From: JBCBEX01 sp038528235
GTDB lineage: Bacteria; Bacteroidota; Rhodothermia; Rhodothermales; Rubricoccaceae
NCBI GenBank assembly: GCA_038528235.1
Contig: JBCBEX010000088.1
Span: 1 to 16,864, forward strand
Length of the DNA stretch: 16,864 nt
Reading direction: 5' to 3'
Part shown: positions 7,144-15,723 of the stretch, in pieces
Numbering within the stretch: position 1 is the first letter of the stretch
How the letters are laid out: the number at the start of each line of letters is the position of its first letter
The notes under the pieces: model-generated
What the model was told of the DNA's origin: nothing
Seen by the model: the letters and a program-made list of their open reading frames with translations, nothing else
Database searches by the model: none
Translations under genes and position numbers: made by a program

Positions 7144-10100
7144 ATGCGCTCGCTCTTGCTCACCGCCCTGCTGTTCGTCCTCGGCGCCGACGCCGCCGCG
7201 CAGGGCTTCAGCTTCTTCAACGGCCGCAACCATCCGGAACTCGACTGGCAGGTCGCGGAGACCGAGCACTTTGAGATCGCCTACCCGGCCCGTCTCGCTG
7301 GCATCGAAGCGCACGCGGCGGCCATCGCCGAAGCGAGCTACGACTCGCTCTCCGTCGCGTTCGGCGGCCTCACCTTCGACCGGCGGCTGCGCATCTACCT
7401 CTCGGACGAGGACGAGATCGCCAACGGGATCGCCTTCAACTTCGGCGCTGCGGGCTTTACGACGATCTGGGTCCACGTCAACGACGTAGCCACGATCTGG
7501 ACCGGCGACGTGAAATGGCTACGCAAGGTGCTCGCGCACGAATTGGCGCACCTCTTCCACTACCGCGCCATCCGCCCAAACCTAGGCCCGCTCCAGTCGC
7601 TGCAGTATGTCATCGCGAACCCGATTCCGAGCTTCTGGGCGGAGGGCGTGGCGCAGTACCTCACCGAAGAGTGGGACGCACAGCGCGGCGACCGCTGGCT
7701 CCGCACCGCCGTCTTCGAAGACCGGCTGAGCTACGCGGACGGCACGAGCGCGTGGAATGGCCGGCTGAAGTACGCCGTCGGCAACAGCCAGACGCGCTAC
7801 CTCGCCGAGCGCTACGGCGACTCGACGATGGTCAACCTCCTCGCCCACCGCAAGCCCATCGCGCTCGGCCCGCTCGCCCTCCCCTTCTTCCGCGTCCACG
7901 ATTTCTACGCGGCGTTTCAGGCTACGACCGGGCGGTCATACCGCAGCTTCTACAGCGAGTGGCGCAAGCACGTCAACGTCTACTACAACACGATGGCGAG
8001 CCAGATGGAGCGCCTCGACTCGCTGAGCACCGACCCACTGCCGTTGCCGGGGCAGTATCTCTACCAGGTCGCGGCGAGCCCGGACACGAGCCAGATCGCG
8101 GGCCTCACGCTCTCGACGCTCGCGCGGCCGGTGCGGCGGCTCTACGTGATGACCAACCCCGGCGACTCGCTCGCAATCGCCGAGCGCGGGCGTAACGTGA
8201 AGGTCATCGCCGAAGGTGCGGTGCAGGCGCCGTTCGCCTGGCACCCCGACGGCCAGCACATCGCCTACGCGCGGCGGCACCGGGGGCAGCATGGGTCGCT
8301 CATCAACGACCTCTACGTCACGAACACCGAGACGGAGCGCACGGTGCAGCTCACGCAGAATCGCCGCGCGCACAGCCCAACGTATGCCCCCGACGGCGAC
8401 CGCCTGGCCTTCGTTGGGATCGGCGCGCAGGGCACCGCAAACGTGTTTGTGCTGGACCTGACCACCGATGTGGAGACGCCACTGACCAGCTTCGCAGGCG
8501 ACGTGCAGTTGACGAGGCTGACGTGGAGCCCCGATGGCACCCGCCTCGCCGCTGCCCGCTTCGACGCAGACGGCACACGCGACCTCATCCTCATCGATGC
8601 AGAGACGGGGGACGTGACTTCGCTTGCCAACCTCGCGGACCAGGGCGTCGACAACCGCGGCCCCGTCTGGAGCCCCGACGGCCAGCGCCTCGCCTTCACG
8701 TCGATGCGCGACGACGTGCCGAACGTGTTCGTGGCGGACCTCAGTGCCGCGACGGATGCCCCCCCTGATCTCGCTGACGCTCGATCTGTCCCCCCCGCAA
8801 GCGAGGGGGACAGTTCAACAGGTATCCTCGCCCCGATAGATGTCAATCCGCCGCGGCCGACCGCCGACAGCCGAGCGCCCTCCGCCACCCGCCTCACCTA
8901 CCTCTTCAACGGAGCCGACGTGGACGCCTGGCTCCCGGCCGACTCGACGCACCCTACCGGGCGTCTGCTGCTGCGGTCGACGGACACGAAGCAGCGCGAC
9001 CGCGCCTACCTCGTCCCGGCGGACCGGGTGCTGACCGTCGAGCCTGCACCGAGCGTCGTACCCCCTGCCTACCGGGCCTGGACGACGCACCGGCCCGCAG
9101 CATCAGTACCCTACCGGATCGAACCCGACCCCGCACTCATCCGCGAACGCTACGCCTACAACGCGCTCGCCAACCTCACCCACGCGTTCAGCATTGCGTT
9201 TCCCTACTACAACAGCGCCGACGACTATGGTCTCTTCGGGACAACGTCGTGGACGGAACCGCTTGGCAAGCACCAGCTCGGCCTGATCGCTGGGATCTCG
9301 ATTCCCGACTTCGCTGGGGAGACGTTCGCGCTCGGCACCTACGTCAACAACACGCAGGCGCCGAGCCTCGTCTTCCGCGGCTACCGCATCCCAGGCGCGT
9401 CGAAGTTCTACGGTGACGACGTACTCGTCGAGAACCTCAGCGGCGGCGACGTGGCGGCCATCTGGCCGCTCGACTGGCTGGACCAGCCCTACTCGGCGCT
9501 CTCGGCTGCCGTGCGACTGCGCCTCGCCTACGCCGAGCCGTTCGACGCCGAGGACTTCGCCAACATCGGCACGGTAGACGTAGCGGGGGGCTCGCTCCCA
9601 GTCCCCGAGGAGGGCATGCGCGCCGACGTGCGATTCGGGCTTGCCTACAAGAAGCTCCGCCCTTACCGCTTCAACGTGATTCACCCACTCGACGGCCTCG
9701 GCGTGCGTGCTCGGCTGACGGTCGGCGTACCCGAGGTGAACACCGGCGGCACGTTTGCACTCCCCGACCTCGCGGCCTACTCAGTCCTGCCTGACCCGCT
9801 AAGCTTCGGGCGACTCTACGCCTACGGCCGCGCCCAGGCTCGCTTCGGCGGCGGCTTCGCGCAGGACGTGCTCGGCCTCGCCCGGTTCGACGACCTCGAC
9901 CTCTTCGTCCCGATCTACGGCTCGCTTACCAACGACGAACTGGAGCGCGTGCGCGGCTACCGGCGACCTGCGCTCGGCGACCGCGTCCTCTTCGGCACGC
10001 TCGAATACCGCCTGCCGCCCTCGTTCGACCTCCAGACAGCCATCCTGGGCTTCCTCGGCTTCGGCCGCACGGGCTTCTCGCTCTTTACCGATGCCGCCCT

Positions 10101-10299
10101 CGTCTGGACGGGGACCGACCTGGACAATGCGATCCGGCGGACGGGTGTTGGCGCTGAAGCCAAGAACGTCCTCTCGATTGGGGGATTCGAACTGCTCCAC
10201 AGCTTCGGCATGGCTGCGCCGTGGGGCGAGATCGACGCCGACCTCACGTGGGGCGACCTCGACATCTATTACCGCATCCAAGCAGCGCTCGCGTTTTGA
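7144..10299 (+). CDS. Exported zinc-peptidase-like / Tol beta-propeller / Omp85-like barrel fusion
   Basis: A 1051-residue protein, probably in the outer membrane. Residues 1-20 form a signal peptide ending AAAQ. Residues about 30-290 look like a gluzincin peptidase: HELAH at 132-136 and the downstream WAEGVAQY with Glu167 as probable third zinc ligand. Residues about 300-560 carry four Tol/WD40-like blades with the marks AWHPDGQHIAY, TYAPDGDRLAF, TWSPDGTRLAA and VWSPDGQRLAF. A low-complexity linker (about 540-585) follows, encoded partly by a palindrome. Residues about 660-1051 look like a beta-barrel: it has VRGYR at 936-940, the position and form of the conserved Omp85/BamA loop-6 motif, and ends in Phe. 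Related proteins are often annotated as Tol-like or BamA/TamA-family. The substrate is unknown. The stop overlaps the TTG start of the next gene, suggesting co-translation. Confidence 0.85.
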   Translation: MRSLLLTALLFVLGADAAAQGFSFFNGRNHPELDWQVAETEHFEIAYPARLAGIEAHAAAIAEASYDSLSVAFGGLTFDRRLRIYLSDEDEIANGIAFNFGAAGFTTIWVHVNDVATIWTGDVKWLRKVLAHELAHLFHYRAIRPNLGPLQSLQYVIANPIPSFWAEGVAQYLTEEWDAQRGDRWLRTAVFEDRLSYADGTSAWNGRLKYAVGNSQTRYLAERYGDSTMVNLLAHRKPIALGPLALPFFRVHDFYAAFQATTGRSYRSFYSEWRKHVNVYYNTMASQMERLDSLSTDPLPLPGQYLYQVAASPDTSQIAGLTLSTLARPVRRLYVMTNPGDSLAIAERGRNVKVIAEGAVQAPFAWHPDGQHIAYARRHRGQHGSLINDLYVTNTETERTVQLTQNRRAHSPTYAPDGDRLAFVGIGAQGTANVFVLDLTTDVETPLTSFAGDVQLTRLTWSPDGTRLAAARFDADGTRDLILIDAETGDVTSLANLADQGVDNRGPVWSPDGQRLAFTSMRDDVPNVFVADLSAATDAPPDLADARSVPPASEGDSSTGILAPIDVNPPRPTADSRAPSATRLTYLFNGADVDAWLPADSTHPTGRLLLRSTDTKQRDRAYLVPADRVLTVEPAPSVVPPAYRAWTTHRPAASVPYRIEPDPALIRERYAYNALANLTHAFSIAFPYYNSADDYGLFGTTSWTEPLGKHQLGLIAGISIPDFAGETFALGTYVNNTQAPSLVFRGYRIPGASKFYGDDVLVENLSGGDVAAIWPLDWLDQPYSALSAAVRLRLAYAEPFDAEDFANIGTVDVAGGSLPVPEEGMRADVRFGLAYKKLRPYRFNVIHPLDGLGVRARLTVGVPEVNTGGTFALPDLAAYSVLPDPLSFGRLYAYGRAQARFGGGFAQDVLGLARFDDLDLFVPIYGSLTNDELERVRGYRRPALGDRVLFGTLEYRLPPSFDLQTAILGFLGFGRTGFSLFTDAALVWTGTDLDNAIRRTGVGAEAKNVLSIGGFELLHSFGMAAPWGEIDADLTWGDLDIYYRIQAALAF
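8786..8813. repeat. Palindrome inside the propeller-barrel linker
   Basis: CTGTCCCCC at 8786-8794 pairs perfectly with GGGGGACAG at 8805-8813, and the loop contains a further CGC-AA-GCG pairing. It lies in frame in the coding sequence of the 1051-residue protein, in a linker rich in Asp, Ser, Ala and Pro. A direct run of C at 8758-8765 and the GATCTCGCTG/CGCTCGATC near-palindrome just before it suggest that a larger repeat unit, about 8758-8830, was inserted. Similar G/C-run hairpins are usual in intergenic repeats. Confidence 0.6.
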
Positions 10300-10766
10300 C
10301 CGACGACATCGACACACTCGACCTACTCTGGCAGCGGATCGCAACCATCCGCTCGCTGTACTTCGACGCGAAATCAACGAGTTCGACCGGCTGGACGGGC
10401 CGGGGCAAGGGCCAGGTCATCGTGTCCCAACCGTCCGACGACGCACTTGGCTTCGAAGAAAGCGGTCTGTTTACACCAGGACGAGGCGAGCCCTTCGTCT
10501 TCCACAACGTCTACCGCTGGACCAGGAACGCGGACACGTCGCCGCTCATCCAGCTTGAGCATCTGCGCTTCGGGGTCAATCACCCCGTCCTGCTCTTCGA
10601 CCTCGCTCCAGAGACGCCGACCCTGTGGCGTTCGACAGCCCCCCACGTCTGCGGCGACGACCGCTACACCGCACGGCTCGACATTGAGCCCGACCACCTT
10701 AGGCTCACGTGGATCATCAAGGGACCGGCCAAGGCCGAGTCACTCGTGTACCGCTACGAAAGCTGA
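10296..10766 (+). CDS. DUF6314-like protein
   Basis: A 156-residue soluble protein with no signal peptide or membrane segment. I start it at the TTG at 10296 because this overlaps the TGA of the upstream gene by TTGA and removes an Arg-rich extension that reads through the upstream gene from an ATG at 10221. The sequence fits the DUF6314 pattern: SSTGWTGRGKGQ near 29-40, GFEESGLF near 52-59, NVYRWT at 71-76, HPVLLFDL near 96-103, HVCGDDRYTARLDI at 117-130 and WIIKGPAKAESLVYRY at 139-154. The conserved His-Cys-x-Asp-x-Tyr and GP-x-K marks are all there. The family's function is unknown; its lipocalin-like beta character is inferred. The tight overlap suggests translational coupling with the peptidase-barrel gene, but no functional link is known. 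Confidence 0.72.
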   Translation: MTDDIDTLDLLWQRIATIRSLYFDAKSTSSTGWTGRGKGQVIVSQPSDDALGFEESGLFTPGRGEPFVFHNVYRWTRNADTSPLIQLEHLRFGVNHPVLLFDLAPETPTLWRSTAPHVCGDDRYTARLDIEPDHLRLTWIIKGPAKAESLVYRYES

Positions 10767-10820
10767 GTGGCACCGGCGCGGTATGTTGCGGGCAACTCCT
10801 CGTGCTTATCCCGCAGCGCC

Positions 10821-12386
10821 ATGCTCCGCTACCTCCTCCTCGTCGTTCTATTCCTCGTCGCGCCGCTCGCGATTGCTCAGCCCGCGACGAACGTCGATCT
10901 CGACGCGCTAGACGCCTACATCGAGACAGCGTTGGGCGACTGGCCTGTGCCAGGGCTCGCCGTTGCCATCGTGAAGGACGGCGAGGTGGTGCACGCCAAG
11001 GGCTACGGGACGCGGACGGTCGGCGAGGATCAGCCTGTTGACGAGCACACGCTGTTTGCCATCGCCTCGAACACGAAGGCGTTCACGGCGGCGCTCCTGG
11101 CAATGCTCGTGGACGAAGGGCGGCTGAGTTGGGACGACCGGGTGGTGGACCACCTCCCCTACTTCGAGCTCTACGATCCCTACGTAACCGAGGCAATGCG
11201 GGTACGCGACCTGCTCAGCCACGGCAGTGGCCTCGGCACCTACAGCGGCGATCTGCTGTGGTACGACAGCGACTACACCGCTGAGGAGGTCGTCCGTCGT
11301 GCGCGCCACCTCGACCCGGCGGGGCCGTTCCGCGCGTCATATGGCTACTCGAACCTCATGGTCATCACTGCCGGTGAGGTGATCCGCGCCGTGACAGGCC
11401 AGCCGTGGGCCGAGGTCGTCCAGGAACGCATCCTCGACCCGCTCGGCATGGACCGCACGGTCACGAGCACGAACGCGCTGCCGGCCCTCGACAACGTCGC
11501 GACGCCGCACAAGCCGTTTCCAGATTCGCTCATCACCGTCGAATGGATGAACTGGGACGCGATGGGCGCGGCGGGCGCGCTCATCAGCAGCGTGGACGAC
11601 ATCGCGCTGTGGATGCGGCTGCAACTCGGCGGCGGCACGCTCGTCCGTGATTCGGGCGCGGAGACGCTGCTCTTCTCCGAGGCCCAGCAGCACACGATGT
11701 GGTCGCCGCACACGCTCCTCCCGATCAGCCAGGCCGCCCGCGCGCGCAACCCGCACACGCATTTCCGCGCGGCAGCGCTCGGCTGGTTCGTCCGCGACTA
11801 CCACGGGCGGCGGCTCATCGACCACGGCGGCGGCTACGACGGGATGTTCTCGCGCACCGTGCTCGTGCCCGAGGAGAACCTGGGCGTGGTCGTCCTCACC
11901 AACAGCATGACGGCGCTGGCCTCGGCGCTCACGAGCCGCGTCGTGGACGCCTACCTCGGCGTGACGGACGACGCCGGCCAGGTCCGGGACTATGCGGCCG
12001 ACTACCGCTCCTTCGACCGCGGCAACCGCGAGCAGTTCTATGCCCGGATCGACAGCGCGACCGTCGACCGGGGCGATCTGCCCCCTACGTTGGCACTCGA
12101 CGACTACGCGGCGACGTTCGAGAGCGACCTCTACGGCGGTGCTTCCGTCGTTTTCGAAGACGCAGGCCTCGTGCTGCGGTTCGACGCCGCTGCGTGGGTT
12201 GCTGACCTCACGCACCTCCACGGCGACGTCTTCCGCGTCGACTGGCGCGAGGAATACGCGTGGTTCGGCCCCGGCAACGCGCAGTTCGTTCTCAGCCCCG
12301 CCAACGACATCGAAGAGCTTCGCCTCGACGTGCCGAACGACGACCTCTGGTTCTACGAACTCGAACTGATGCGCGTGGATGACTAA
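10821..12386 (+). CDS. Exported serine hydrolase, class C beta-lactamase family with DUF3471-like tail
   Basis: A 521-residue protein. The ATG at 10821 gives a clean signal peptide (hydrophobic core, ending AIAQ near residue 20); the frame extends to a GTG at 10767, which directly follows the previous stop, but that would bury the signal. The beta-lactamase fold carries all three active-site marks: SNTK at 83-86 (nucleophile Ser83, general base Lys86), YSN at 176-178 and HGGG at 335-338 in place of the KTG motif. Such HxG variants are usual in esterase or D-aminopeptidase/peptidase members rather than true antibiotic-inactivating enzymes. Residues about 395-521 form a beta-rich DUF3471-like C-terminal domain. 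The likely site is the periplasm. The substrate is not known, and resistance should not be inferred. Its stop overlaps that of the converging DinB gene. Confidence 0.9.
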   Translation: MLRYLLLVVLFLVAPLAIAQPATNVDLDALDAYIETALGDWPVPGLAVAIVKDGEVVHAKGYGTRTVGEDQPVDEHTLFAIASNTKAFTAALLAMLVDEGRLSWDDRVVDHLPYFELYDPYVTEAMRVRDLLSHGSGLGTYSGDLLWYDSDYTAEEVVRRARHLDPAGPFRASYGYSNLMVITAGEVIRAVTGQPWAEVVQERILDPLGMDRTVTSTNALPALDNVATPHKPFPDSLITVEWMNWDAMGAAGALISSVDDIALWMRLQLGGGTLVRDSGAETLLFSEAQQHTMWSPHTLLPISQAARARNPHTHFRAAALGWFVRDYHGRRLIDHGGGYDGMFSRTVLVPEENLGVVVLTNSMTALASALTSRVVDAYLGVTDDAGQVRDYAADYRSFDRGNREQFYARIDSATVDRGDLPPTLALDDYAATFESDLYGGASVVFEDAGLVLRFDAAAWVADLTHLHGDVFRVDWREEYAWFGPGNAQFVLSPANDIEELRLDVPNDDLWFYELELMRVDD

Positions 12387-12880
12387 CGCTCGTCCGCCGT
12401 CGGTCCGTAGAGGCCCGGCACGGGCACGTCGAGCAGCCGGAGGTAGACGGTCAGTTGCGCGCGGTGATGGATGAGATGGTTCAGGCACCAATGCCGAAGG
12501 ACCTCCAAGCGCGGAGCTTGATCGAGCACGTGATCGCGGTGCTGAAGCGACCAGGTGCCTCGTAGCATCGCTTCCGTTGCCTCAGCCAGTTCCTCTTGCC
12601 ACGACGCAGCGTGCTCGTCGAAGGCGTCCAGCATGCGCTCACGTGACGGCAACGCCTGCTTCGGCGAGGGACGTGCGGCGAGATCCATCACGTCGGCACG
12701 GAGGATATCGACGGCGATGCCAGGCAAGGTGGCGACATGCGTGGCCAGCGCGCCTAGCGTGAACGATTTCGGATGCGGTCGCCAGTCGAGGTGCGCATCG
12801 GGCACGCGTTCGAGCACGCGCCGCGTGGCAACCAGTTCGCGGTCCAGATCGCCGAAGGTGTACGTGACGATCCGCGTCAT
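12383..12880 (-). CDS. DinB-family protein
   Basis: A 165-residue soluble protein with the four-helix bundle look of DinB/YfiT-type proteins. The probable metal-binding histidines are His48 (in LATHVA), His135 and His139 (in NHLIHHRAQL), followed by the usual tail YLRLLDVPVPGLYGPTADE. Relatives are metal-dependent hydrolases or thiol transferases (bacillithiol, mycothiol and glutathione-linked) or have no known reaction; the one here is not known. Its ATG at 12880 overlaps the TGA of the upstream phosphatase gene as ATGA, so translation is probably coupled. The stop codon TAG overlaps the TAA of the convergent serine hydrolase, leaving no room for a terminator between them. Confidence 0.9.
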   Translation of the reverse strand: MTRIVTYTFGDLDRELVATRRVLERVPDAHLDWRPHPKSFTLGALATHVATLPGIAVDILRADVMDLAARPSPKQALPSRERMLDAFDEHAASWQEELAEATEAMLRGTWSLQHRDHVLDQAPRLEVLRHWCLNHLIHHRAQLTVYLRLLDVPVPGLYGPTADER

Positions 12881-15660
12881 GCCTCGACGGTCTGCGCCGT
12901 TCGTCCGTTTTCGGTACGCTCGGCCATCTGCCCATCGACACGGACGACCACCATCGTCATGTCATCGCGGAGGCCGTCCTCGGCGGCGAAGCCCCGCACG
13001 TCGGCGACGAGGCTGCCAAGTAGCTGCGCGGCGGCGCGGTCACCCACCTCGTGCATCGCGTCGGCGGTCACCTCGGCGAGGCGCGCGTCGGTGTAGAGCG
13101 CGCGGTCGTCGTCCACGGCCTCGGAGAATCCGTCGGTGTAGAAGACCAGCGTGTCGCCCGGCAGCAGGTCGAGCGTGTGGTCGATGAGCGTGTCGTCGAA
13201 GAGCGGCCCGTGCGCAAGGCCGATGGCGAGGCCTGAGGGCTGCAGGAGGTCAGCGCGCGTGTGGTCGGCGCGCTTCAGGATGAGCGGGTTGTGCCCAGCG
13301 CGCGCGAAGGTGAACGTGCCCGCGTCGAGGTCGAAGATGCCGTAGATCATCGAGATGAACGCGCCGCGCGGGACGTTCTCGCAGAAGAGCCGGTTGAGCC
13401 GCGTGAGCACGTCTGAAGGGCGTTCGTGCGTGCGGCAGAGCGTGCGCAGGAATCCCTTCACGAGCGTCATGTAGAACGCAGCCTGGATGCCCTTCCCGCT
13501 CACGTCGCCCACCACGACGGCAAGGCGGCGGCCCGAGTCGTCGAGCGGAACGAGGTCGTAGTAGTCGCCGCCGACCTCCTCGGCGGGCACGCACGTCGCG
13601 GCGAGATCGAGGCCGGGCACGTTGGGCATGGTCGCTGGGAGGAACGAGCGCTGCACCTCCCGGGCGATTTCGACCTCGCGTTCGAGGCGTTCTTTCGCGG
13701 CCAGCTCGGTGAGGTAGCTCGGCTCGGGTCGCTGCACGGCGCGGCCGGTGCGATCCATGCGCAACGCGAGCCCGCCCATGACCACGATGACGGCGAGGAC
13801 GAGCACCACGATGCCGACTTCGTTCATCGCCGGGGAGGCCTCCGCCATCGCATAGATCACGAACCGATAGAGCCAGGTGCTCACGACGATCGCCCAAAAG
13901 GCCGTCAGGGCATCCGTCCGCCAGAAGAGCGCGGCGGCGGCCACCGCGTAGCCTCCGGCGAACACCCACCGCACCCAAGGCGGGTCGACGCCATTGCTGA
14001 CGGGTCCAACCACCGCGAAGGCCCCGATGAACGTCAGCCCTGTGACCACGACGGCCGCATGCGGCTTCCATCGGGCCAGCAACGACCCCGCGCCGAGCAG
14101 ACCATAGTGCAGCAGCATGAAGGCCCCCCAGAGCGTTGAGAGGAACAGGTGCGGCGCGATCAGGATGCCTGGCTGGACGAACGCAAACGCGTCCGTGCCG
14201 TAGGCAGCCTGCACGTCGGGGAGCAGCCAGAACAAGACCGGAACCCCTGCGAGCGCCGCGCCGCCAAGGACGCCGCGCAGAAGTGACAAGCCGACCGGCC
14301 GATTCATCCAAGCGCCCGAGCGCACGAGCACGAGCGCATCGAGCTTCTCGACGAAGACAGCGCGCGCGAGCGAATCCGTGGTCGCCGCACCCAGGAACAC
14401 GATGAGCCCCAGCGCCGCCGCCCACAGCAGCGCTCCGATCAGCGTGAAGAGCAGGGCCGTCGTGAGCGACGCGCCAAACTGCAGGTAGTAGTTCGGATAG
14501 ACGAGGAACCCCCAGATCAGCGTGGCGACCGCAACGATGCCTGCATCGATGAGGGCCGCGCGCGCGTCGACGGCCCGGGCTGCGAGGCGGCGCAAGAAGA
14601 GCACTGCGATCACGAGCATGATGAGCACGACCAGCCCCCACCGGATGAGCGGCACCATCGTTGTCGGGTCAATCTGCACGTTGAGCGCCGTGGCGGCCGT
14701 GCGATCTGTCGCCTCCAGCGGAGGTCCGTCGGGACTTGCCCCGGGTGCAAATCGTATCGCGCGCAACCCTCCGTAGGCCGTCACCTCGACATCGGCTACT
14801 AGGCTCTGACCGAGCAGGGCTTCCGCTGCCACGAAACGGACGAGTGCCACCTCACTTCCGCCATTGTCTACGGGCCGAACCGAATGGGGCGTGAGGTCGA
14901 GCGCAGCCTGGAGCGTTCCACCCAGATGCACCTCGGCGATGGACACGGCAGCAGCGACGCTCAGGGGCACACGGGCGGCTGCTAGGTCGTCCCGCGACGC
15001 AGCATACTGCTCCTCGAAGGCATAGCCGAGTAGGTCGCGGTCGCGCGCACGGGTCTCCGCGTCATAGGCGGCGGGTGCCCCTACCCCGCTGTCGGGCAGC
15101 ATCTCGAACTGCAGTGCCGCGGCGGGAAGCGAGTCGAGTGGGGTTCGAGAAGCCGCATCGCCATAGAGCACTTCCGTGAGCGTGCGTTGGTTGAGCACCC
15201 CGCGTTGTTGCCCTGAGGCGTAGACATTCAGGGCAAAGGGGCGCCCGTCCTGATCGAGCCAGACCGTGTAGCGCACCGAGCTTGGCCCGCGTTCGATGCC
15301 GCCCTCCTCGCCGAAGGCACCACGCCAGTCAACCTGCCAGCGAAACGCTGGGAGCGTCGGGCCCGCGTCGAGGAGCGCCTCTCTCGTGCCCAGCCGCGAC
15401 AGATCCCGTTGGAGCGTGTCGAGCAGGTCGTGGTCCGCGCCGAAAAAGACTTGTGGGACGAGGTCGTCCGTCGGAAAGCCACGGTCCGCGAGAAACTGCG
15501 CCGCGGCCGTTTCAGCTCCGGCCCGCCCCAATTCGTACGACGCCGCAGCGTTCGGGTGAAGTCGAGGCAGCACCCCCACGAGCAAGCCCAGCCCGAGGAG
15601 CGCCAACGCAGCCAGCAGGCCGTCGAAGGCGGAGAGCCGGGCGTACCGGACAGGCTGCAT
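12877..15660 (-). CDS. Membrane-anchored SpoIIE/RsbU-type PP2C protein phosphatase with exterior sensor domain
   Basis: A 927-residue protein. A first membrane helix (about 13-31) is followed by a roughly 300-residue soluble region (31-336) probably outside the membrane, then a bundle of about eight to ten helices (338-645). A short coiled-coil-like stretch AKERLEREVEIAREVQRSFLP (two parts, about 650-675) leads into the SpoIIE domain (about 680-912). There the metal-binding GGDYYDL is at 697-703, GDVSGKG follows near 720, YTDGFSEA at 841-848 and RDDMT at 898-902 hold the further conserved Asp residues. Such enzymes dephosphorylate serine/threonine on anti-anti-sigma partners in partner-switching stress signalling. 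No anti-sigma or STAS gene is in view, so its partner is elsewhere. The gene lies 63 bp after the AI-2E transporter gene and overlaps the DinB gene by ATGA. Confidence 0.9.
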   Translation of the reverse strand: MQPVRYARLSAFDGLLAALALLGLGLLVGVLPRLHPNAAASYELGRAGAETAAAQFLADRGFPTDDLVPQVFFGADHDLLDTLQRDLSRLGTREALLDAGPTLPAFRWQVDWRGAFGEEGGIERGPSSVRYTVWLDQDGRPFALNVYASGQQRGVLNQRTLTEVLYGDAASRTPLDSLPAAALQFEMLPDSGVGAPAAYDAETRARDRDLLGYAFEEQYAASRDDLAAARVPLSVAAAVSIAEVHLGGTLQAALDLTPHSVRPVDNGGSEVALVRFVAAEALLGQSLVADVEVTAYGGLRAIRFAPGASPDGPPLEATDRTAATALNVQIDPTTMVPLIRWGLVVLIMLVIAVLFLRRLAARAVDARAALIDAGIVAVATLIWGFLVYPNYYLQFGASLTTALLFTLIGALLWAAALGLIVFLGAATTDSLARAVFVEKLDALVLVRSGAWMNRPVGLSLLRGVLGGAALAGVPVLFWLLPDVQAAYGTDAFAFVQPGILIAPHLFLSTLWGAFMLLHYGLLGAGSLLARWKPHAAVVVTGLTFIGAFAVVGPVSNGVDPPWVRWVFAGGYAVAAAALFWRTDALTAFWAIVVSTWLYRFVIYAMAEASPAMNEVGIVVLVLAVIVVMGGLALRMDRTGRAVQRPEPSYLTELAAKERLEREVEIAREVQRSFLPATMPNVPGLDLAATCVPAEEVGGDYYDLVPLDDSGRRLAVVVGDVSGKGIQAAFYMTLVKGFLRTLCRTHERPSDVLTRLNRLFCENVPRGAFISMIYGIFDLDAGTFTFARAGHNPLILKRADHTRADLLQPSGLAIGLAHGPLFDDTLIDHTLDLLPGDTLVFYTDGFSEAVDDDRALYTDARLAEVTADAMHEVGDRAAAQLLGSLVADVRGFAAEDGLRDDMTMVVVRVDGQMAERTENGRTAQTVEA

Positions 15661-15723
15661 GGGGACGAGGGGCGACGTGGGGCGGGCTCGTGCGCGAAGC
15701 TACTGGCTCGCGGCACTGCAGGG

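Noticed and set aside
10821..12386. Antibiotic beta-lactamase
   Set aside because: The third motif is HGGG and a DUF3471-like tail is present, which fits esterase or peptidase relatives; nothing shows antibiotic hydrolysis.
13250..14641. 463-codon frame within the phosphatase gene
   Set aside because: Same strand in another frame, Arg/Ala/Gly-rich; the phosphatase frame carries all the catalytic marks.
14799..14808. CTAGGCTCTG, same as the end of the MITE-like element
   Set aside because: Ten matching bases inside an intact coding frame, with no partner end nearby; taken as chance.
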